The notes: a model not told the origin generated them from the sequence alone. Numbered from the stretch's first letter, positions 40,677-54,769 are shown. The stretch is DNA of 64,000 bases from an uncultured Alphaproteobacteria bacterium (GCA_902575375.1 CACGRD010000001.1:1-64000), one strand, 5' to 3'. Program-made: numbers and translations.

Positions 40677-41183
40677 TTATTTCTCAGGTGAAAATAAACC
40701 GACTTTCATATCTTTAGCTTCATAAATTGTTTCACCGTCAGCTTTTAAAATACCATCTCCAACTCCTAAAATCAATTTTCTTAGTATAAGTCTTTTAAGA
40801 GATATATGGTAAGTTACTTTTTTTACTTTTTGTAATACTTGACCAGTAAATTTAACTTCACCAACTCCTAAAGCTCTACCCTTTCCTGGTTGGCCAAGCC
40901 ATCCTAAATAAAAACCAAGTAATTGCCACATAGCATCTAAACCTAAACAACCTGGCATTACCGGATCATCTTTAAAATGACATTCAAAAAACCATAAGTC
41001 TTCTTTAATATCTAATTCTGCAATAACCTCACCTTTAGAAAATTCTCCGCCAGTCTCATTTATTGAAGTAATTCTATCAAACATTAACATTGGAGGCATT
41101 GGAAGTTGAGCATTACCTTTTCCAAAAAGAACACCTTTTGCACAATCAATTAATTGATCGTAGGTAAATGAATTTTGTTTCAT
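40677..41183 (-). CDS. fabA: 3-hydroxydecanoyl-ACP dehydratase
   Basis: [30 protein letters not shown]. Confidence 0.96.
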   Translation of the reverse strand: MKQNSFTYDQLIDCAKGVLFGKGNAQLPMPPMLMFDRITSINETGGEFSKGEVIAELDIKEDLWFFECHFKDDPVMPGCLGLDAMWQLLGFYLGWLGQPGKGRALGVGEVKFTGQVLQKVKKVTYHISLKRLILRKLILGVGDGILKADGETIYEAKDMKVGLFSPEK

Positions 41184-41222
41184 AATTTAAATTAAACTTT
41201 TTTTATGTATTTATCAATTAAC

Positions 41223-41975
41223 TTAAACTGATTTTAAATAACAATCATGTTTACTTTTAATAATAATATTATCAATGCTTAATTTTTTTCCATCAGAAAT
41301 TGTCATTATATTAGTTTCATCCTTTAAATTTAAATAGAAATTAATTATTTTTTGAGCAGCAATCAAACCTGCTAACCCTGCCGAAATACCTGAAATACCT
41401 ACTAAATCACATCTGGGAAGATCAACATCATCTTTGTTAGGAAAGATACAATTTAAACATAGATGATTATTTTTATTTGAATTATTGAAAAGAATTATTT
41501 GTAAATCGTGTCTTAATGCAGAGGAGTATAAAAAATTGATTGAGTTTTTAAGACAATATTCATTTAATAATTTAGAACTTACCCAATCATCAGTTGCATC
41601 GACAATTATAGAACATTCTTTTAAAGAATTTAAATTTAAAGAATTAATATTTTCATTAATATTATGAATTTTACATTCACTATTGATTAATTGTAATTTA
41701 TTTTTAGCTACATCAACCTTTTTTCTTCCAATATCATTTAAATTAAATAAAATTTGTCTATTAAGATTACTTTTTTCAACAATGTCTCCATCTACTATTA
41801 ACAATTCTTTTATTCCGGAGTTGACTAAATATTGACTTAAAGGACATCCTATACCTCCCATACCCACAATACCAATTTTTATATTTGATAATTTTTTTAG
41901 GTTTTCTTCAGAAAATTCTTTTAAAATAAATAATCTACTGAAAATTTTATATTCTTCTTCAGAGTAATTATTCAT
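41223..41975 (-). CDS. ThiF/MoeB-type adenylyltransferase
   Basis: GIVGMGGIGCPLSQYLVNSGI, DGDIVEKSNLNRQILF, DATDDWVSSKLLNEYC. Confidence 0.85.
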   Translation of the reverse strand: MNNYSEEEYKIFSRLFILKEFSEENLKKLSNIKIGIVGMGGIGCPLSQYLVNSGIKELLIVDGDIVEKSNLNRQILFNLNDIGRKKVDVAKNKLQLINSECKIHNINENINSLNLNSLKECSIIVDATDDWVSSKLLNEYCLKNSINFLYSSALRHDLQIILFNNSNKNNHLCLNCIFPNKDDVDLPRCDLVGISGISAGLAGLIAAQKIINFYLNLKDETNIMTISDGKKLSIDNIIIKSKHDCYLKSV

Positions 41976-41979
41976 AATT

Positions 41980-43149
41980 TTATATAGACTTATAAATTTG
42001 TTTTATAATTTGCTTTGCACAATTTACCTTTGTCATTTTCTTAAATTTTTTTATCTGTTTTTTTGTAATTATTGATATCCGATTATAATCTGAACCAAAA
42101 ACTTTATTTTTACTATCGATTTTATTGTAAACCATCATATCACATTTTTTATCAACTAATTTTTTTTTGGCATTATCAATGCTTCCTGTTTCTGCAGCAA
42201 AACCTACTAAAAATTTAGGTCTTTGAGTTTTGCTTTTTCCAATTTTTTCTAAAATATCAATATTCTTATAAAGACTAATATTCAATTTTTCATTTTTTTT
42301 AATCTTGGATTTATTTATTTTTTTATTTTTGAAATCAGATACTGCAGCAGTAAAAATTCCTATATCAATTTTAGAAATTTTTCTAATTTTTTGATACATT
42401 TCGTTTGCTGATTTTATTTGAATAAATTTTAAATTTGGTGGAGGATCTAAATTTGTTGGTCCAGATATCAAGGTTACATCCGCTCCATATAAAACTAATT
42501 GTGAAGCAATTTCATAGCCTTGTTTTCCAGAAGATTGATTTGAAATAAACCTAACTGGATCAATCATTTCAATTGTTGGTCCTGCAGTTACTAGGCATTT
42601 TTTATTTTTTAACAAATTAACATTTTCTAGTCTGTTTAAAATTCTATTTACTATATTTTTTGAGTTATCAATTCTACCTAAACCAAATTCTCCACACTTT
42701 AGATTTCCAACTGTAGGGCCAATAAAATCATGACCGCTATCTTTTAATAATCTCACATTTTTCTGATTAATTTTATTATACCACATAAAACTATTCATTG
42801 CAGGGACAAACAAAATTTTTTTATTTGAAGCAAGCAACGTATTAGAAGCTAAATTATCTCCATATCCATTAGCAAATTTTGCAATAGAATTAGCTGTTGA
42901 TGGACATACAACTATTAAATCATTATCTCTTGATAAATTAATATGAAGCATCTTATTTTTTTTCTCATCTTCATCAGTAAATATTCTATTTTTAAGTAAT
43001 TTTTTTATATCTGATATTTTTAAATATTTCTTTGCCTCTTTAGTTAGAATGCAACTAATTTTAACTTCATTGATATTCAGCAAAGCAATAATTTCTTTAC
43101 ATCGAGATGCAGCAATAGAGCCAGTAATTATTAATAAAATTTTATTCAT
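41980..43149 (-). CDS. coaBC: bifunctional phosphopantothenoylcysteine decarboxylase/synthetase
   Basis: ITGSIAASRCKE, VTAGPTIEMIDPVRFISNQSSGKQGYEIA. Confidence 0.93.
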   Translation of the reverse strand: MNKILLIITGSIAASRCKEIIALLNINEVKISCILTKEAKKYLKISDIKKLLKNRIFTDEDEKKNKMLHINLSRDNDLIVVCPSTANSIAKFANGYGDNLASNTLLASNKKILFVPAMNSFMWYNKINQKNVRLLKDSGHDFIGPTVGNLKCGEFGLGRIDNSKNIVNRILNRLENVNLLKNKKCLVTAGPTIEMIDPVRFISNQSSGKQGYEIASQLVLYGADVTLISGPTNLDPPPNLKFIQIKSANEMYQKIRKISKIDIGIFTAAVSDFKNKKINKSKIKKNEKLNISLYKNIDILEKIGKSKTQRPKFLVGFAAETGSIDNAKKKLVDKKCDMMVYNKIDSKNKVFGSDYNRISIITKKQIKKFKKMTKVNCAKQIIKQIYKSI

Positions 43150-43880
43150 TACAGTTTATAGCCAGTATGTATTGCTATAATTCCATTAAATAGATTAATA
43201 GTTTCGACTTTAGTAAATCCACATTCACGTAGATTTTTGCTAAGTTCTTCTTGTGATGGAAACAAATCAATACTTTCACTCAAATATTTATAAGCATTCA
43301 TATCTCTAGCAACTATTTCTCCTAACAGAGGTAAAATCTTTGATTTGTAAATTTTATATGAACTTGATACCAAAGATGATTTAGGTGTACTAAATTCTAG
43401 GCAACAATATTTACCACCAGGTTTAAGAACTCTGTAAGCCTCTTTTATAGACAATAAATACTCTGTCACATTTCTTAAGCAGAAAGAAATAGTATATTTA
43501 TCAAAAAAATTATTTTCAAAATTTAACTTTTCAGCATTACCAATAAAATATTTTATATTTTTTTCTTTTCTTAATCTTTTTCTTCCTTCTAATAACATTT
43601 CTTCATTTAGATCTAAAAGATAAAGACTGGTTGATAAATTTTCTTTTAAAATTTCGCTGGCAATATCACCAGAACCAGAACCAACATCCAAGATAATTTC
43701 ATTTTCTTTTAGATTAACAGTTTCTACAAATCTTTTTTTCCATAAACGATGCATACCTAAACTCATTAAATCATTCATAATATCGTAGCTTGGAGCTACG
43801 CTTGAAAATACATTCTGAACAAGTTTAGTCTTTTGTTTTGAATTTACTTTTGTATAACCAAAATTATAATCTTTTTTCAT
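43149..43880 (-). CDS. ubiE: demethylmenaquinone/ubiquinone methyltransferase UbiE
   Basis: VFSSVAPSYDIMNDLMSLGMHRLWKKRFV, LDVGSGSGDIA. Confidence 0.93.
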   Translation of the reverse strand: MKKDYNFGYTKVNSKQKTKLVQNVFSSVAPSYDIMNDLMSLGMHRLWKKRFVETVNLKENEIILDVGSGSGDIASEILKENLSTSLYLLDLNEEMLLEGRKRLRKEKNIKYFIGNAEKLNFENNFFDKYTISFCLRNVTEYLLSIKEAYRVLKPGGKYCCLEFSTPKSSLVSSSYKIYKSKILPLLGEIVARDMNAYKYLSESIDLFPSQEELSKNLRECGFTKVETINLFNGIIAIHTGYKL

Positions 43881-43881
43881 T

Positions 43882-44700
43882 ATGCCAGAATTACCTGAAG
43901 TTGAAACTACAGTTAAAGGACTTAGTGTAATATTGAGTCAAAAAATATCTAATGTTAAAATTCATACTTCAAAACTTCGTTTTAAAATTCCAAATAATAT
44001 AATTAATATACTACGTTACTCCAAGATATCCAACCTTAGACGTATAGCAAAGTTCATAATCATAGATTTAGATACAGAATATTCTCTAGTAATACATCTA
44101 GGAATGTCCGGAAGATTAAAAACTGTTAATAAAAGCTACAAACGAATAAAACATGATCATTTTGTTATGTACTTTTTAAGTGGAATGATACTTGTTTATC
44201 ATGATCAAAGGAAATTTGGATTTATAGATATAATAAAAACAAAAGATCTACAAAAACAAAAGTATATATTTAGTTTGGGTGTAGATGCACTGAGTCCAAA
44301 TCTTACAGCACAAATGATATTTGAAAAAATTTCAAAATCTGAGGTCCCAATAAAGCAGATTTTACTAAATCAAAAATTAATTGCTGGTATAGGTAATATC
44401 TATGCATCGGAAATTCTATTTGATTCTAAAATTTCACCACTTACTTTAGGTAAGGATTTAGAAATTAGTCTCATTATGAAACTAATTAAGTCTATAAGAA
44501 AGATTTTAAAGAAAGCAATTAAACATGGGGGTTCCAGTATAAGAGATTATAGGTCTACTGACGGTACATTAGGAAACTTTCAGTCAAATTTTAAGGTTTA
44601 TAATAAAGAAGGAAAAAAAATAGGTGGAGATAAGGTTAAAAAGATCGTTCAATACGGAAGATCTACTTTTTATTGTCCAAAACTTCAAAATAACAAGTAA
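43882..44700 (+). CDS. mutM: formamidopyrimidine-DNA glycosylase
   Basis: PELPEVETTVKGL, AGIGNIYASEILF, GGSSIRDYRSTDGTLGNFQ. Confidence 0.93.
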   Translation: MPELPEVETTVKGLSVILSQKISNVKIHTSKLRFKIPNNIINILRYSKISNLRRIAKFIIIDLDTEYSLVIHLGMSGRLKTVNKSYKRIKHDHFVMYFLSGMILVYHDQRKFGFIDIIKTKDLQKQKYIFSLGVDALSPNLTAQMIFEKISKSEVPIKQILLNQKLIAGIGNIYASEILFDSKISPLTLGKDLEISLIMKLIKSIRKILKKAIKHGGSSIRDYRSTDGTLGNFQSNFKVYNKEGKKIGGDKVKKIVQYGRSTFYCPKLQNNK

Positions 44701-44718
44701 TTCTATATTAAATATTAA

Positions 44719-44746
44719 TTGACTTAATTTATTTTGAATTTATAGC
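44719..44746 (+). promoter_or_regulatory. candidate rpsT promoter TTGACT-16 nt-TATAGC
   Basis: Strong -35 match, -10 ends 7 nt before ATG. Confidence 0.55.
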
Positions 44747-44752
44747 ACGCAT

Positions 44753-45013
44753 ATGGCTAATCATGCTTCTGCAAAAAAAAGATCTAGACAGAACAAAACT
44801 AGAAATACTATTAATTCTCAATATCTATCTAAATTTAGAAACGCTCTAAATAAATTTAAATCATCAGTAGAGGGAAAAAATGAGGAAGAAATCCAAAAAT
44901 CTTTCAGCAATGTCAACTCAATAATGGCCAGAGCGTCAAAAAAAGGTATTTTTAAAAAAGAATACATATCCAGAAAGTTATCCTCTTTATCAAAACAAAT
45001 TTCAAAAAAATAA
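44753..45013 (+). CDS. rpsT: ribosomal protein bS20
   Basis: MANHASAKKRSRQNKTRNTINSQYLSKFRNALNKF. Confidence 0.96.
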   Translation: MANHASAKKRSRQNKTRNTINSQYLSKFRNALNKFKSSVEGKNEEEIQKSFSNVNSIMARASKKGIFKKEYISRKLSSLSKQISKK

Positions 45014-45090
45014 TTTTTTTTTATTTTTTTCACTTTTCTTCTTGCTAAAAATACTTAAAGGGTGTTGATTAGGTAAATTAATTTGGTGAT

Positions 45091-45127
45091 AAAATTTTAC
45101 GACTTTAGATTTTTTGCGTAAAATTTT
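45091..45127. promoter_or_regulatory. perfect 11-bp inverted repeat AAAATTTTACG-15 nt-CGTAAAATTTT upstream of dnaA
   Basis: Direct reading of the rpsT-dnaA intergenic region. Confidence 0.6.
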
Positions 45128-45159
45128 TTTAAGCTATAAAATCATCTTGTTGGGGGAAA

Positions 45160-46554
45160 ATGGATAATTCATCTACTATATTTGACGACAGTAAATGGTT
45201 ATCTTTTAAAAAAAATCTTAAAAAAAATGTTGGTGATTCTGCCTTCAACAATTGGCTAAAACATTTAAACTATGTTTCTGTTGAAGAAACTACCATAACA
45301 TTTTCTGTACCAACAAAGTTTTTAAGAGATTGGATAGTTAATAACTATTCTGACAAGATAAAAAGAGAAGCAATAAATCATCTTGAAAAAGTCGATACTA
45401 TAAAATTTGTTGTTAAACCCTCTGGAGGAAGAATAGTTCCAGGCACAACAAGGACTATAAAAAGCAATGATAATCATTGGAAATCCTCAATGGATTTAAG
45501 ATCTAATCAATCATCAACATATCCTAACGAATTTGGAGCTCCGTTAGATCCCCGATTTACTTTTGAAAATTTTGTTGTTGGAAAACCTAATGAATTAGCT
45601 TTTGCAGCTTCTCAAAGAGTATCTGAAGCAAACAAAATTACGTTCAATCCATTATTTCTATGCGGTGGTGTTGGTTTAGGAAAAACTCATTTGATGCATG
45701 CTATAGGTTGGAAGATAAAAGAACAACAACCAGAGAGAAAAGTTATTTATCTATCAGCAGAAAAATTTATGTATCAATTTGTTAGAGCGCTCAGATATAA
45801 AGATACATCTGCATTTAAGGAACAGTTTAGATCCATAGATGTACTTATGATTGATGATGTCCAATTTATAAGTGGAAAAGATAATACCCAAGAAGAATTC
45901 TTTCATACTTTCAATGCTTTAATTGAGCAAAATAAACAAATAGTGATATCAGCAGATAAAACGCCTACCGACCTTGATGGAGTTCAAGAAAGATTAAAAT
46001 CTAGATTGGGTTGTGGTCTTGTAGCCGACATTCACCCAACAACATACGAACTTAGACTTGGTATACTAATAGAAAAAGCACACAAAAGAGGGGTAGAGAT
46101 CCCTCCAAAAGTTTTAGAATTCTTGTCACATAGAATAATTTCCAATGTTAGAGAAATGGAAGGCGCTCTAAATAGACTAGTTGCTCATGCAACATTAGTA
46201 GGAACAGCTATTACCGTTGAAACAGCTCAATTAGTACTTCAAGATTTATTAAAATCTTCTAATAAAAAAATAACAATTGAAGAAATTCAAAAGAAAGTAG
46301 CAGAGCATTTCAATATTAGGATTACAGATATGCATTCACCAAGAAGATCCAGATCTATTGCAAGACCCAGACAGATTGCAATGTACTTAGCAAAATCCAT
46401 AACATCTAGATCTTTGCCTGAGATTGGCAGGAAATTTGGTGGAAGAGATCATACGACTGTAATGCATGCTGTTAAGAAAATTGAAGAACTTAAGCTATCA
46501 GATGTTAATTTTAATGAAGACTTAGAATTGCTAAAAAGACTTATAGATTCTTAA
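45160..46554 (+). CDS. dnaA: chromosomal replication initiator DnaA
   Basis: FLCGGVGLGKTHLMHAIGW, MIDDVQFISGKDNTQEEFFHTFN, GGRDHTTVMHAVKKIE. Confidence 0.98.
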   Translation: MDNSSTIFDDSKWLSFKKNLKKNVGDSAFNNWLKHLNYVSVEETTITFSVPTKFLRDWIVNNYSDKIKREAINHLEKVDTIKFVVKPSGGRIVPGTTRTIKSNDNHWKSSMDLRSNQSSTYPNEFGAPLDPRFTFENFVVGKPNELAFAASQRVSEANKITFNPLFLCGGVGLGKTHLMHAIGWKIKEQQPERKVIYLSAEKFMYQFVRALRYKDTSAFKEQFRSIDVLMIDDVQFISGKDNTQEEFFHTFNALIEQNKQIVISADKTPTDLDGVQERLKSRLGCGLVADIHPTTYELRLGILIEKAHKRGVEIPPKVLEFLSHRIISNVREMEGALNRLVAHATLVGTAITVETAQLVLQDLLKSSNKKITIEEIQKKVAEHFNIRITDMHSPRRSRSIARPRQIAMYLAKSITSRSLPEIGRKFGGRDHTTVMHAVKKIEELKLSDVNFNEDLELLKRLIDS

Positions 46555-46577
46555 TTTTTTTTATCATATGCTTAGTC

Positions 46578-47693
46578 ATGAAATTTAAAATTCTCCGTTC
46601 AAATTTTTTTAATACTTTATCTCATCTACAGGGGATAGTTGATAAAAAAAATTCATTACCAATACTATCTAATATATTAATTGAGGCCAAAGATAATACA
46701 TTAACATTGTCATCAACAGACATGGATCTCTCTATTATTGAAAAAATTGATTGTAATGTGTTTGAAGATGGTGCAACAACGATAAATTCTCAAATTTTAT
46801 ACGATATAGTAAGAAAAATCGATGATAATAGTGAAATAGAAATTATTTCAAATGATGGCAAATTATTAACCTTACGATCCAATGTATCAAGGTTTTCATT
46901 AGCATGTCTGCCTAAAGAAGATTTCCCAATAATTGATCAAAATAATTCTGGCGTTAATATTAAAATTAATTCACAGATAATTTTCAAATTAATTGATAAA
47001 ACTAAGTTTGCCATATCAAACGAAGAGACAAGATATTTCTTAAATGGTTTATATTTTAATATAAATAAGGAACAAAATAAAAATATTGTTACTCTTGTAG
47101 GAACTGACGGGCATCGTTTAGCAAAATTTAGTCATAACATAGAAGATAATATAGACGAGGTATCTGGAGTGATTATTCCAAAAAAAACTATCTATGAGTT
47201 ATCAAAATTACTATCAGAAAGAGATCAAAGTGTTTTGATTTCAATAAGTACAAACAAAATTATATTCACAATAGGCAATATAGTATTTATTTCAAAATTA
47301 ATTGATGGAAGTTTCCCAGATTATAAAAGAGTTATTCCAAAGGATAATTCAAATATTTTAAAAGTTAATAGAGAAATATTACTGTCAGCAGTAGATAGGG
47401 TGAGCACAATTGCTAATGAAAAATCACCTGTAATTAAATTTAAGTTATTACAAAATGTACTTAATTTAAATACAATTAATAATGAAAGCAGTACCGCTTC
47501 TGAAGATTTAAAAATCAACTATAATGGTGATGATATTGAAATTGGTTTCAATTCAAAATATATTATGGATATTGTTAACAATTTAGAAGATGAGGAAATT
47601 TCAATTAAATTGAAAGATAATACATCTCCAATAATTGCAACTGAAAACTCAAATAGCAATTTAGTTTATGTTTTGATGCCAATGAGAGTTTAA
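46578..47693 (+). CDS. dnaN: DNA polymerase III beta clamp
   Basis: 371 aa; GTDGHRLA, C-terminal YVLMPMRV; dnaA-dnaN-recF order. Confidence 0.96.
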   Translation: MKFKILRSNFFNTLSHLQGIVDKKNSLPILSNILIEAKDNTLTLSSTDMDLSIIEKIDCNVFEDGATTINSQILYDIVRKIDDNSEIEIISNDGKLLTLRSNVSRFSLACLPKEDFPIIDQNNSGVNIKINSQIIFKLIDKTKFAISNEETRYFLNGLYFNINKEQNKNIVTLVGTDGHRLAKFSHNIEDNIDEVSGVIIPKKTIYELSKLLSERDQSVLISISTNKIIFTIGNIVFISKLIDGSFPDYKRVIPKDNSNILKVNREILLSAVDRVSTIANEKSPVIKFKLLQNVLNLNTINNESSTASEDLKINYNGDDIEIGFNSKYIMDIVNNLEDEEISIKLKDNTSPIIATENSNSNLVYVLMPMRV

Positions 47694-47696
47694 AAT

Positions 47697-51241
<3,545 letters not shown>

Positions 51242-51247
51242 ACTTTA

Positions 51248-52477
51248 ATGAATACAATTTTACTCGGAAATTTAATCAAAATAAGATGGATAGCAATTTT
51301 TGGCCAGTTTTTAGCAATTTTTTTTGTATCCTTTGTTATAAAAATTCAAATTCCCTTTTTTGAAGCTCTTACAATAATCTTATTATCAGTAGCAGTAAAT
51401 TTTTATTCTTATTACGAAGAAAGAAAAAATAAATCTATTAGCAACACAAAAACTTTTTCATATTTACTTTTTGATACCTTGCAATTAGGTTTTTTATTAT
51501 TTTTGACAGGAGGAATAATTAATCCTTTTTCAATATTAATTTTAGCACCAGTAATTACATCTGCATCATATCTGCCTGCATTAATGACAGTTATTCTTTC
51601 AACTATCTCAATAATTATTATAATAACATTAAATTTTATTTATACCCCTCTTGATCTAGGCCCTAAATTTTTTTTACCAAATCTTTATAGTTTTGGTTTA
51701 GTTGCCTCATTAATTATTACAGTAATTTTTATTGCTATCTATGCCTATTTATTTGCAAGTTCGTCGAGAAAAATTTCAAATGCACTTTCAGTTTCAAAAC
51801 TACAAATTCTAAATCAAAAGAAAATGACTGAAGTAGGTTCTCTTAGTGCTGCTGCAGCTCATGAATTGGGTACTCCACTTAATACAATATTTTTAATTTT
51901 AAATGATTTATTAAAAGAAAAAAAATTAATTGAAGATAAAAATATAGCTAAAGATATTGTATTGCTAAAATCACAAGCAGAAAGATGTAAAGAAATATTA
52001 CAAAGTTTTTCTAAAAACCCTCTTAAATTAAAAGACAATTTTTTAGAAAAAGTAAAAATATCTGATTTAATTAAAATAAACTTTGATAAATTTAATAAAA
52101 ATAAAAATCTAACTTTAAAAATTAATCCTTCAGAGTCTGAGCCTGAAATTCTTTATAGAGACGAAATAATGTATGCTTTAGGTAACATAATCCAAAATGC
52201 AATATTCTACTCTATCAATACAACTAAAGTTGAATTAAACTATGAAAAAACAATAGTTAAAATAACTATATCAGATGATGGAAATGGCTTTTCTAAAGAT
52301 ATAATTGATAAATTAGGAGAGCCATATGTTTCGAAAAATAATCAGGGAATGGGATTAGGTATATTTATAGCAAAAAACCTAATTGAAAATATGGGAGGTA
52401 ACCTTGATTTTTATAATTCTAAAGAAGACAATGCTGTTGTTGAAATTAATTTTGATAACTCTATCTTAAATATATGA
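51248..52477 (+). CDS. regB: RegB/PrrB-type redox sensor histidine kinase
   Basis: TGGIINPF quinone-site motif, AAAHELGTPLNT H-box, RCKEILQSFS redox-box-like Cys. Confidence 0.88.
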   Translation: MNTILLGNLIKIRWIAIFGQFLAIFFVSFVIKIQIPFFEALTIILLSVAVNFYSYYEERKNKSISNTKTFSYLLFDTLQLGFLLFLTGGIINPFSILILAPVITSASYLPALMTVILSTISIIIIITLNFIYTPLDLGPKFFLPNLYSFGLVASLIITVIFIAIYAYLFASSSRKISNALSVSKLQILNQKKMTEVGSLSAAAAHELGTPLNTIFLILNDLLKEKKLIEDKNIAKDIVLLKSQAERCKEILQSFSKNPLKLKDNFLEKVKISDLIKINFDKFNKNKNLTLKINPSESEPEILYRDEIMYALGNIIQNAIFYSINTTKVELNYEKTIVKITISDDGNGFSKDIIDKLGEPYVSKNNQGMGLGIFIAKNLIENMGGNLDFYNSKEDNAVVEINFDNSILNI

Positions 52478-53001
52478 ATATGAAATTACTGATCGTAGAT
52501 GATGATCTTCCTTTTAGAGAAAGACTTACAAGATCTATGGAAAAAAAAGGATTTGAAGTAATATCTTCTCCAGGTTTTAAAGACTCAATATCAAAGGTTA
52601 ATGATAACAACTTTGATTATGCAGTTGTTGATATGAGATTAGAAGATGGGTCTGGATTAGAATTAGTCAAAGAATTGCAAAAGATTAGTCCTCAAACCAA
52701 ATCACTTCTTTTAACTGGTTATGGAAATATCGCAACTGCAGTAGCTGCAATTAAATCAGGAGCAATCGACTATCTCCCAAAACCAGCAGAAATTGATCAA
52801 ATTTATGATGCTCTTACTAATTCTAAAGAAATACTACCTCCCCCACCAGAAAATCCAATGACTGCAGATAGAATTAGATGGGAACATATTCAAAGAGTGT
52901 TTATACAGTGTAATAGAAATGTGTCTGAAACGGCTAGAAGATTAAGAATGCATAGACGTACATTACAGAGAATACTGAATAAACATGCACCAAGAGAATA
53001 G
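52474..53001 (+). CDS. regA: RegA/PrrA/ActR response regulator
   Basis: Receiver plus Fis-type HTH NVSETARRLRMHRRTLQRILNKHAPRE. Confidence 0.92.
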   Translation: MNMKLLIVDDDLPFRERLTRSMEKKGFEVISSPGFKDSISKVNDNNFDYAVVDMRLEDGSGLELVKELQKISPQTKSLLLTGYGNIATAVAAIKSGAIDYLPKPAEIDQIYDALTNSKEILPPPPENPMTADRIRWEHIQRVFIQCNRNVSETARRLRMHRRTLQRILNKHAPRE

Positions 53002-54016
53002 CACAACTTTATCCATAGTAATACCTGTTTATAACGAAGTTAACTTTCTTGACGAACTCTTCAATCAATTAATATTTTTTTTTAATAATAAATATACTGA
53101 AATTATTTTTGTTGATGATGGTTCAGATGATGGTTCCTCCAAATTGTTAACACAATTAAAAAAAAAAAATAGCTACAAATTTTCAATTAAAATTTTAAGA
53201 CTTGATAATAATTCAGGTAAAGGAAAAGCAATTCAGATAGGTATAAAAAATTCAAATGGAGAATATGTCTTGCTTCAAGATGCAGATTTAGAATTAGACT
53301 GCAAAGATGCTAAAGAAATGTTTGAAATGATTTCTGCTAAAAAAGAAATAAAATGTATTTTTGGTAGTAGATATTTATCAGGAAAATTAAGGAAAAATAA
53401 TTATTTATTTAATAACCTTTTAGGAAAAATAAATTCCTTAATATTCAATGTATTTTTTTCACAATCATTAAGTGATGTTCATTGTGGATTAAAAATTTTA
53501 CACAGAAGTGTAATAGAAAAAATTCAACTTACTATAAATGATTTCGGTATTGAGATTGATCTAGCTTCACAAATAGTAAGAAATAACTTTTTTATTTATG
53601 AATATGGTGTTTCATATTTTTTTAGATCAAAAGTCCAAGGAAAAAAAATTACATGGACTGATGGTTTAAAATCTTTTTATTATCTTTTTAAAGTAAGATT
53701 TTTTGATAATTCTGCTTCAACAAATTTATCAATTGCCTATTCCTCAGCTTATATGGCATTTGTAGGATCATATTTTGGTATGGGATTAGGTAATAAATTA
53801 TTTATTTTTTTATTTTTTATATTAGGATCTGTTTTAGGAATTCACTTTAAGTTAATGACCTCAAGCTTAATTTTTCTATTTATTTATATCGGATCTTTTT
53901 TTGGAAAAGGACAAGGAAAAGTATTATCAGTGATTATCTTTTTTATATTAGGTATATATATTGCAAATAAATTAAAAAAAATTTTCCAAAAAACAAAATA
54001 TAAATTAATTTTTTAA
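52985..54016 (+). CDS. GT2 glycosyltransferase (dolichyl-phosphate hexosyltransferase-like) with C-terminal TM segments
   Basis: SIVIPVYNEVNFLDELF, FVDDGSDDGSS, DADLELD. Confidence 0.82.
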   Translation: MHQENSTTLSIVIPVYNEVNFLDELFNQLIFFFNNKYTEIIFVDDGSDDGSSKLLTQLKKKNSYKFSIKILRLDNNSGKGKAIQIGIKNSNGEYVLLQDADLELDCKDAKEMFEMISAKKEIKCIFGSRYLSGKLRKNNYLFNNLLGKINSLIFNVFFSQSLSDVHCGLKILHRSVIEKIQLTINDFGIEIDLASQIVRNNFFIYEYGVSYFFRSKVQGKKITWTDGLKSFYYLFKVRFFDNSASTNLSIAYSSAYMAFVGSYFGMGLGNKLFIFLFFILGSVLGIHFKLMTSSLIFLFIYIGSFFGKGQGKVLSVIIFFILGIYIANKLKKIFQKTKYKLIF

Positions 54017-54064
54017 TTATAAATTTTTTAGTAATTAATGTATTAGTTTATTAGATATTTCTTC

Positions 54065-54769
54065 ATGTTCAATCATTTTAACAAAATAAGCAAAGAATAC
54101 TTTACATATAAAAATAGTATAAGTTATCAAAATATATATACTGAAATATCTAATCAAATTAACCCAATTATAAAAAATAAAAATATTTTAGATATTGGAA
54201 GTGGTGGAAATATTTTTTATAATTATAATTTAGCTAATAAGTTATATGCCTTGGATATATCTGAAAATATGCTCAAAAATCTAAATAATAGTAAAATTAC
54301 AAAATTAATCCAAGATGCAAGAGACTTATCAAATATTAAAAAAGGTTCCGTTGATGTAGTTTTAATGATTTTTGCAATACATCACATAAATGGACCAGAC
54401 TACAAAAGTACAATAAGATCTCTTCAAAAGGTTTTAAGTGAGGCAAATAAGGTAATTAATACAAAAGGCGAAATTATAATAGTTGAGCTAACTTTAAACG
54501 ATTTTTTTTACTTATTACAAAGATTAATTTATAAAATTACTTTTAAGATATTAAATATTTTCAAAACTGATATGGTTTTCTTCTATAGTAAAAAAATAAT
54601 AGAGGAAGGTATAAACTCAATAGGAATTAAAACTAAAGTAACTGTTATTGATTTAAAAATGTCTGGTTGGCTAGATCCCTGTCTAGGAACATTTCCTGGT
54701 ATTATAAAAATACCTGCTTTTATGATGCCTACACAATTAAGGTTCTTCTATCTAAAAAAAAATAATTAG
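54065..54769 (+). CDS. SAM-dependent methyltransferase (type 11-like)
   Basis: NILDIGSGGNIFYNYNLANKLYALDISENMLKNL. Confidence 0.75.
   Translation: MFNHFNKISKEYFTYKNSISYQNIYTEISNQINPIIKNKNILDIGSGGNIFYNYNLANKLYALDISENMLKNLNNSKITKLIQDARDLSNIKKGSVDVVLMIFAIHHINGPDYKSTIRSLQKVLSEANKVINTKGEIIIVELTLNDFFYLLQRLIYKITFKILNIFKTDMVFFYSKKIIEEGINSIGIKTKVTVIDLKMSGWLDPCLGTFPGIIKIPAFMMPTQLRFFYLKKNN

Noticed and set aside
44701-45159. Possible oriC at rpsT-dnaA
   Set aside because: No TTATCCACA-type DnaA box cluster seen; dnaA is often distant from the origin in alphaproteobacteria.
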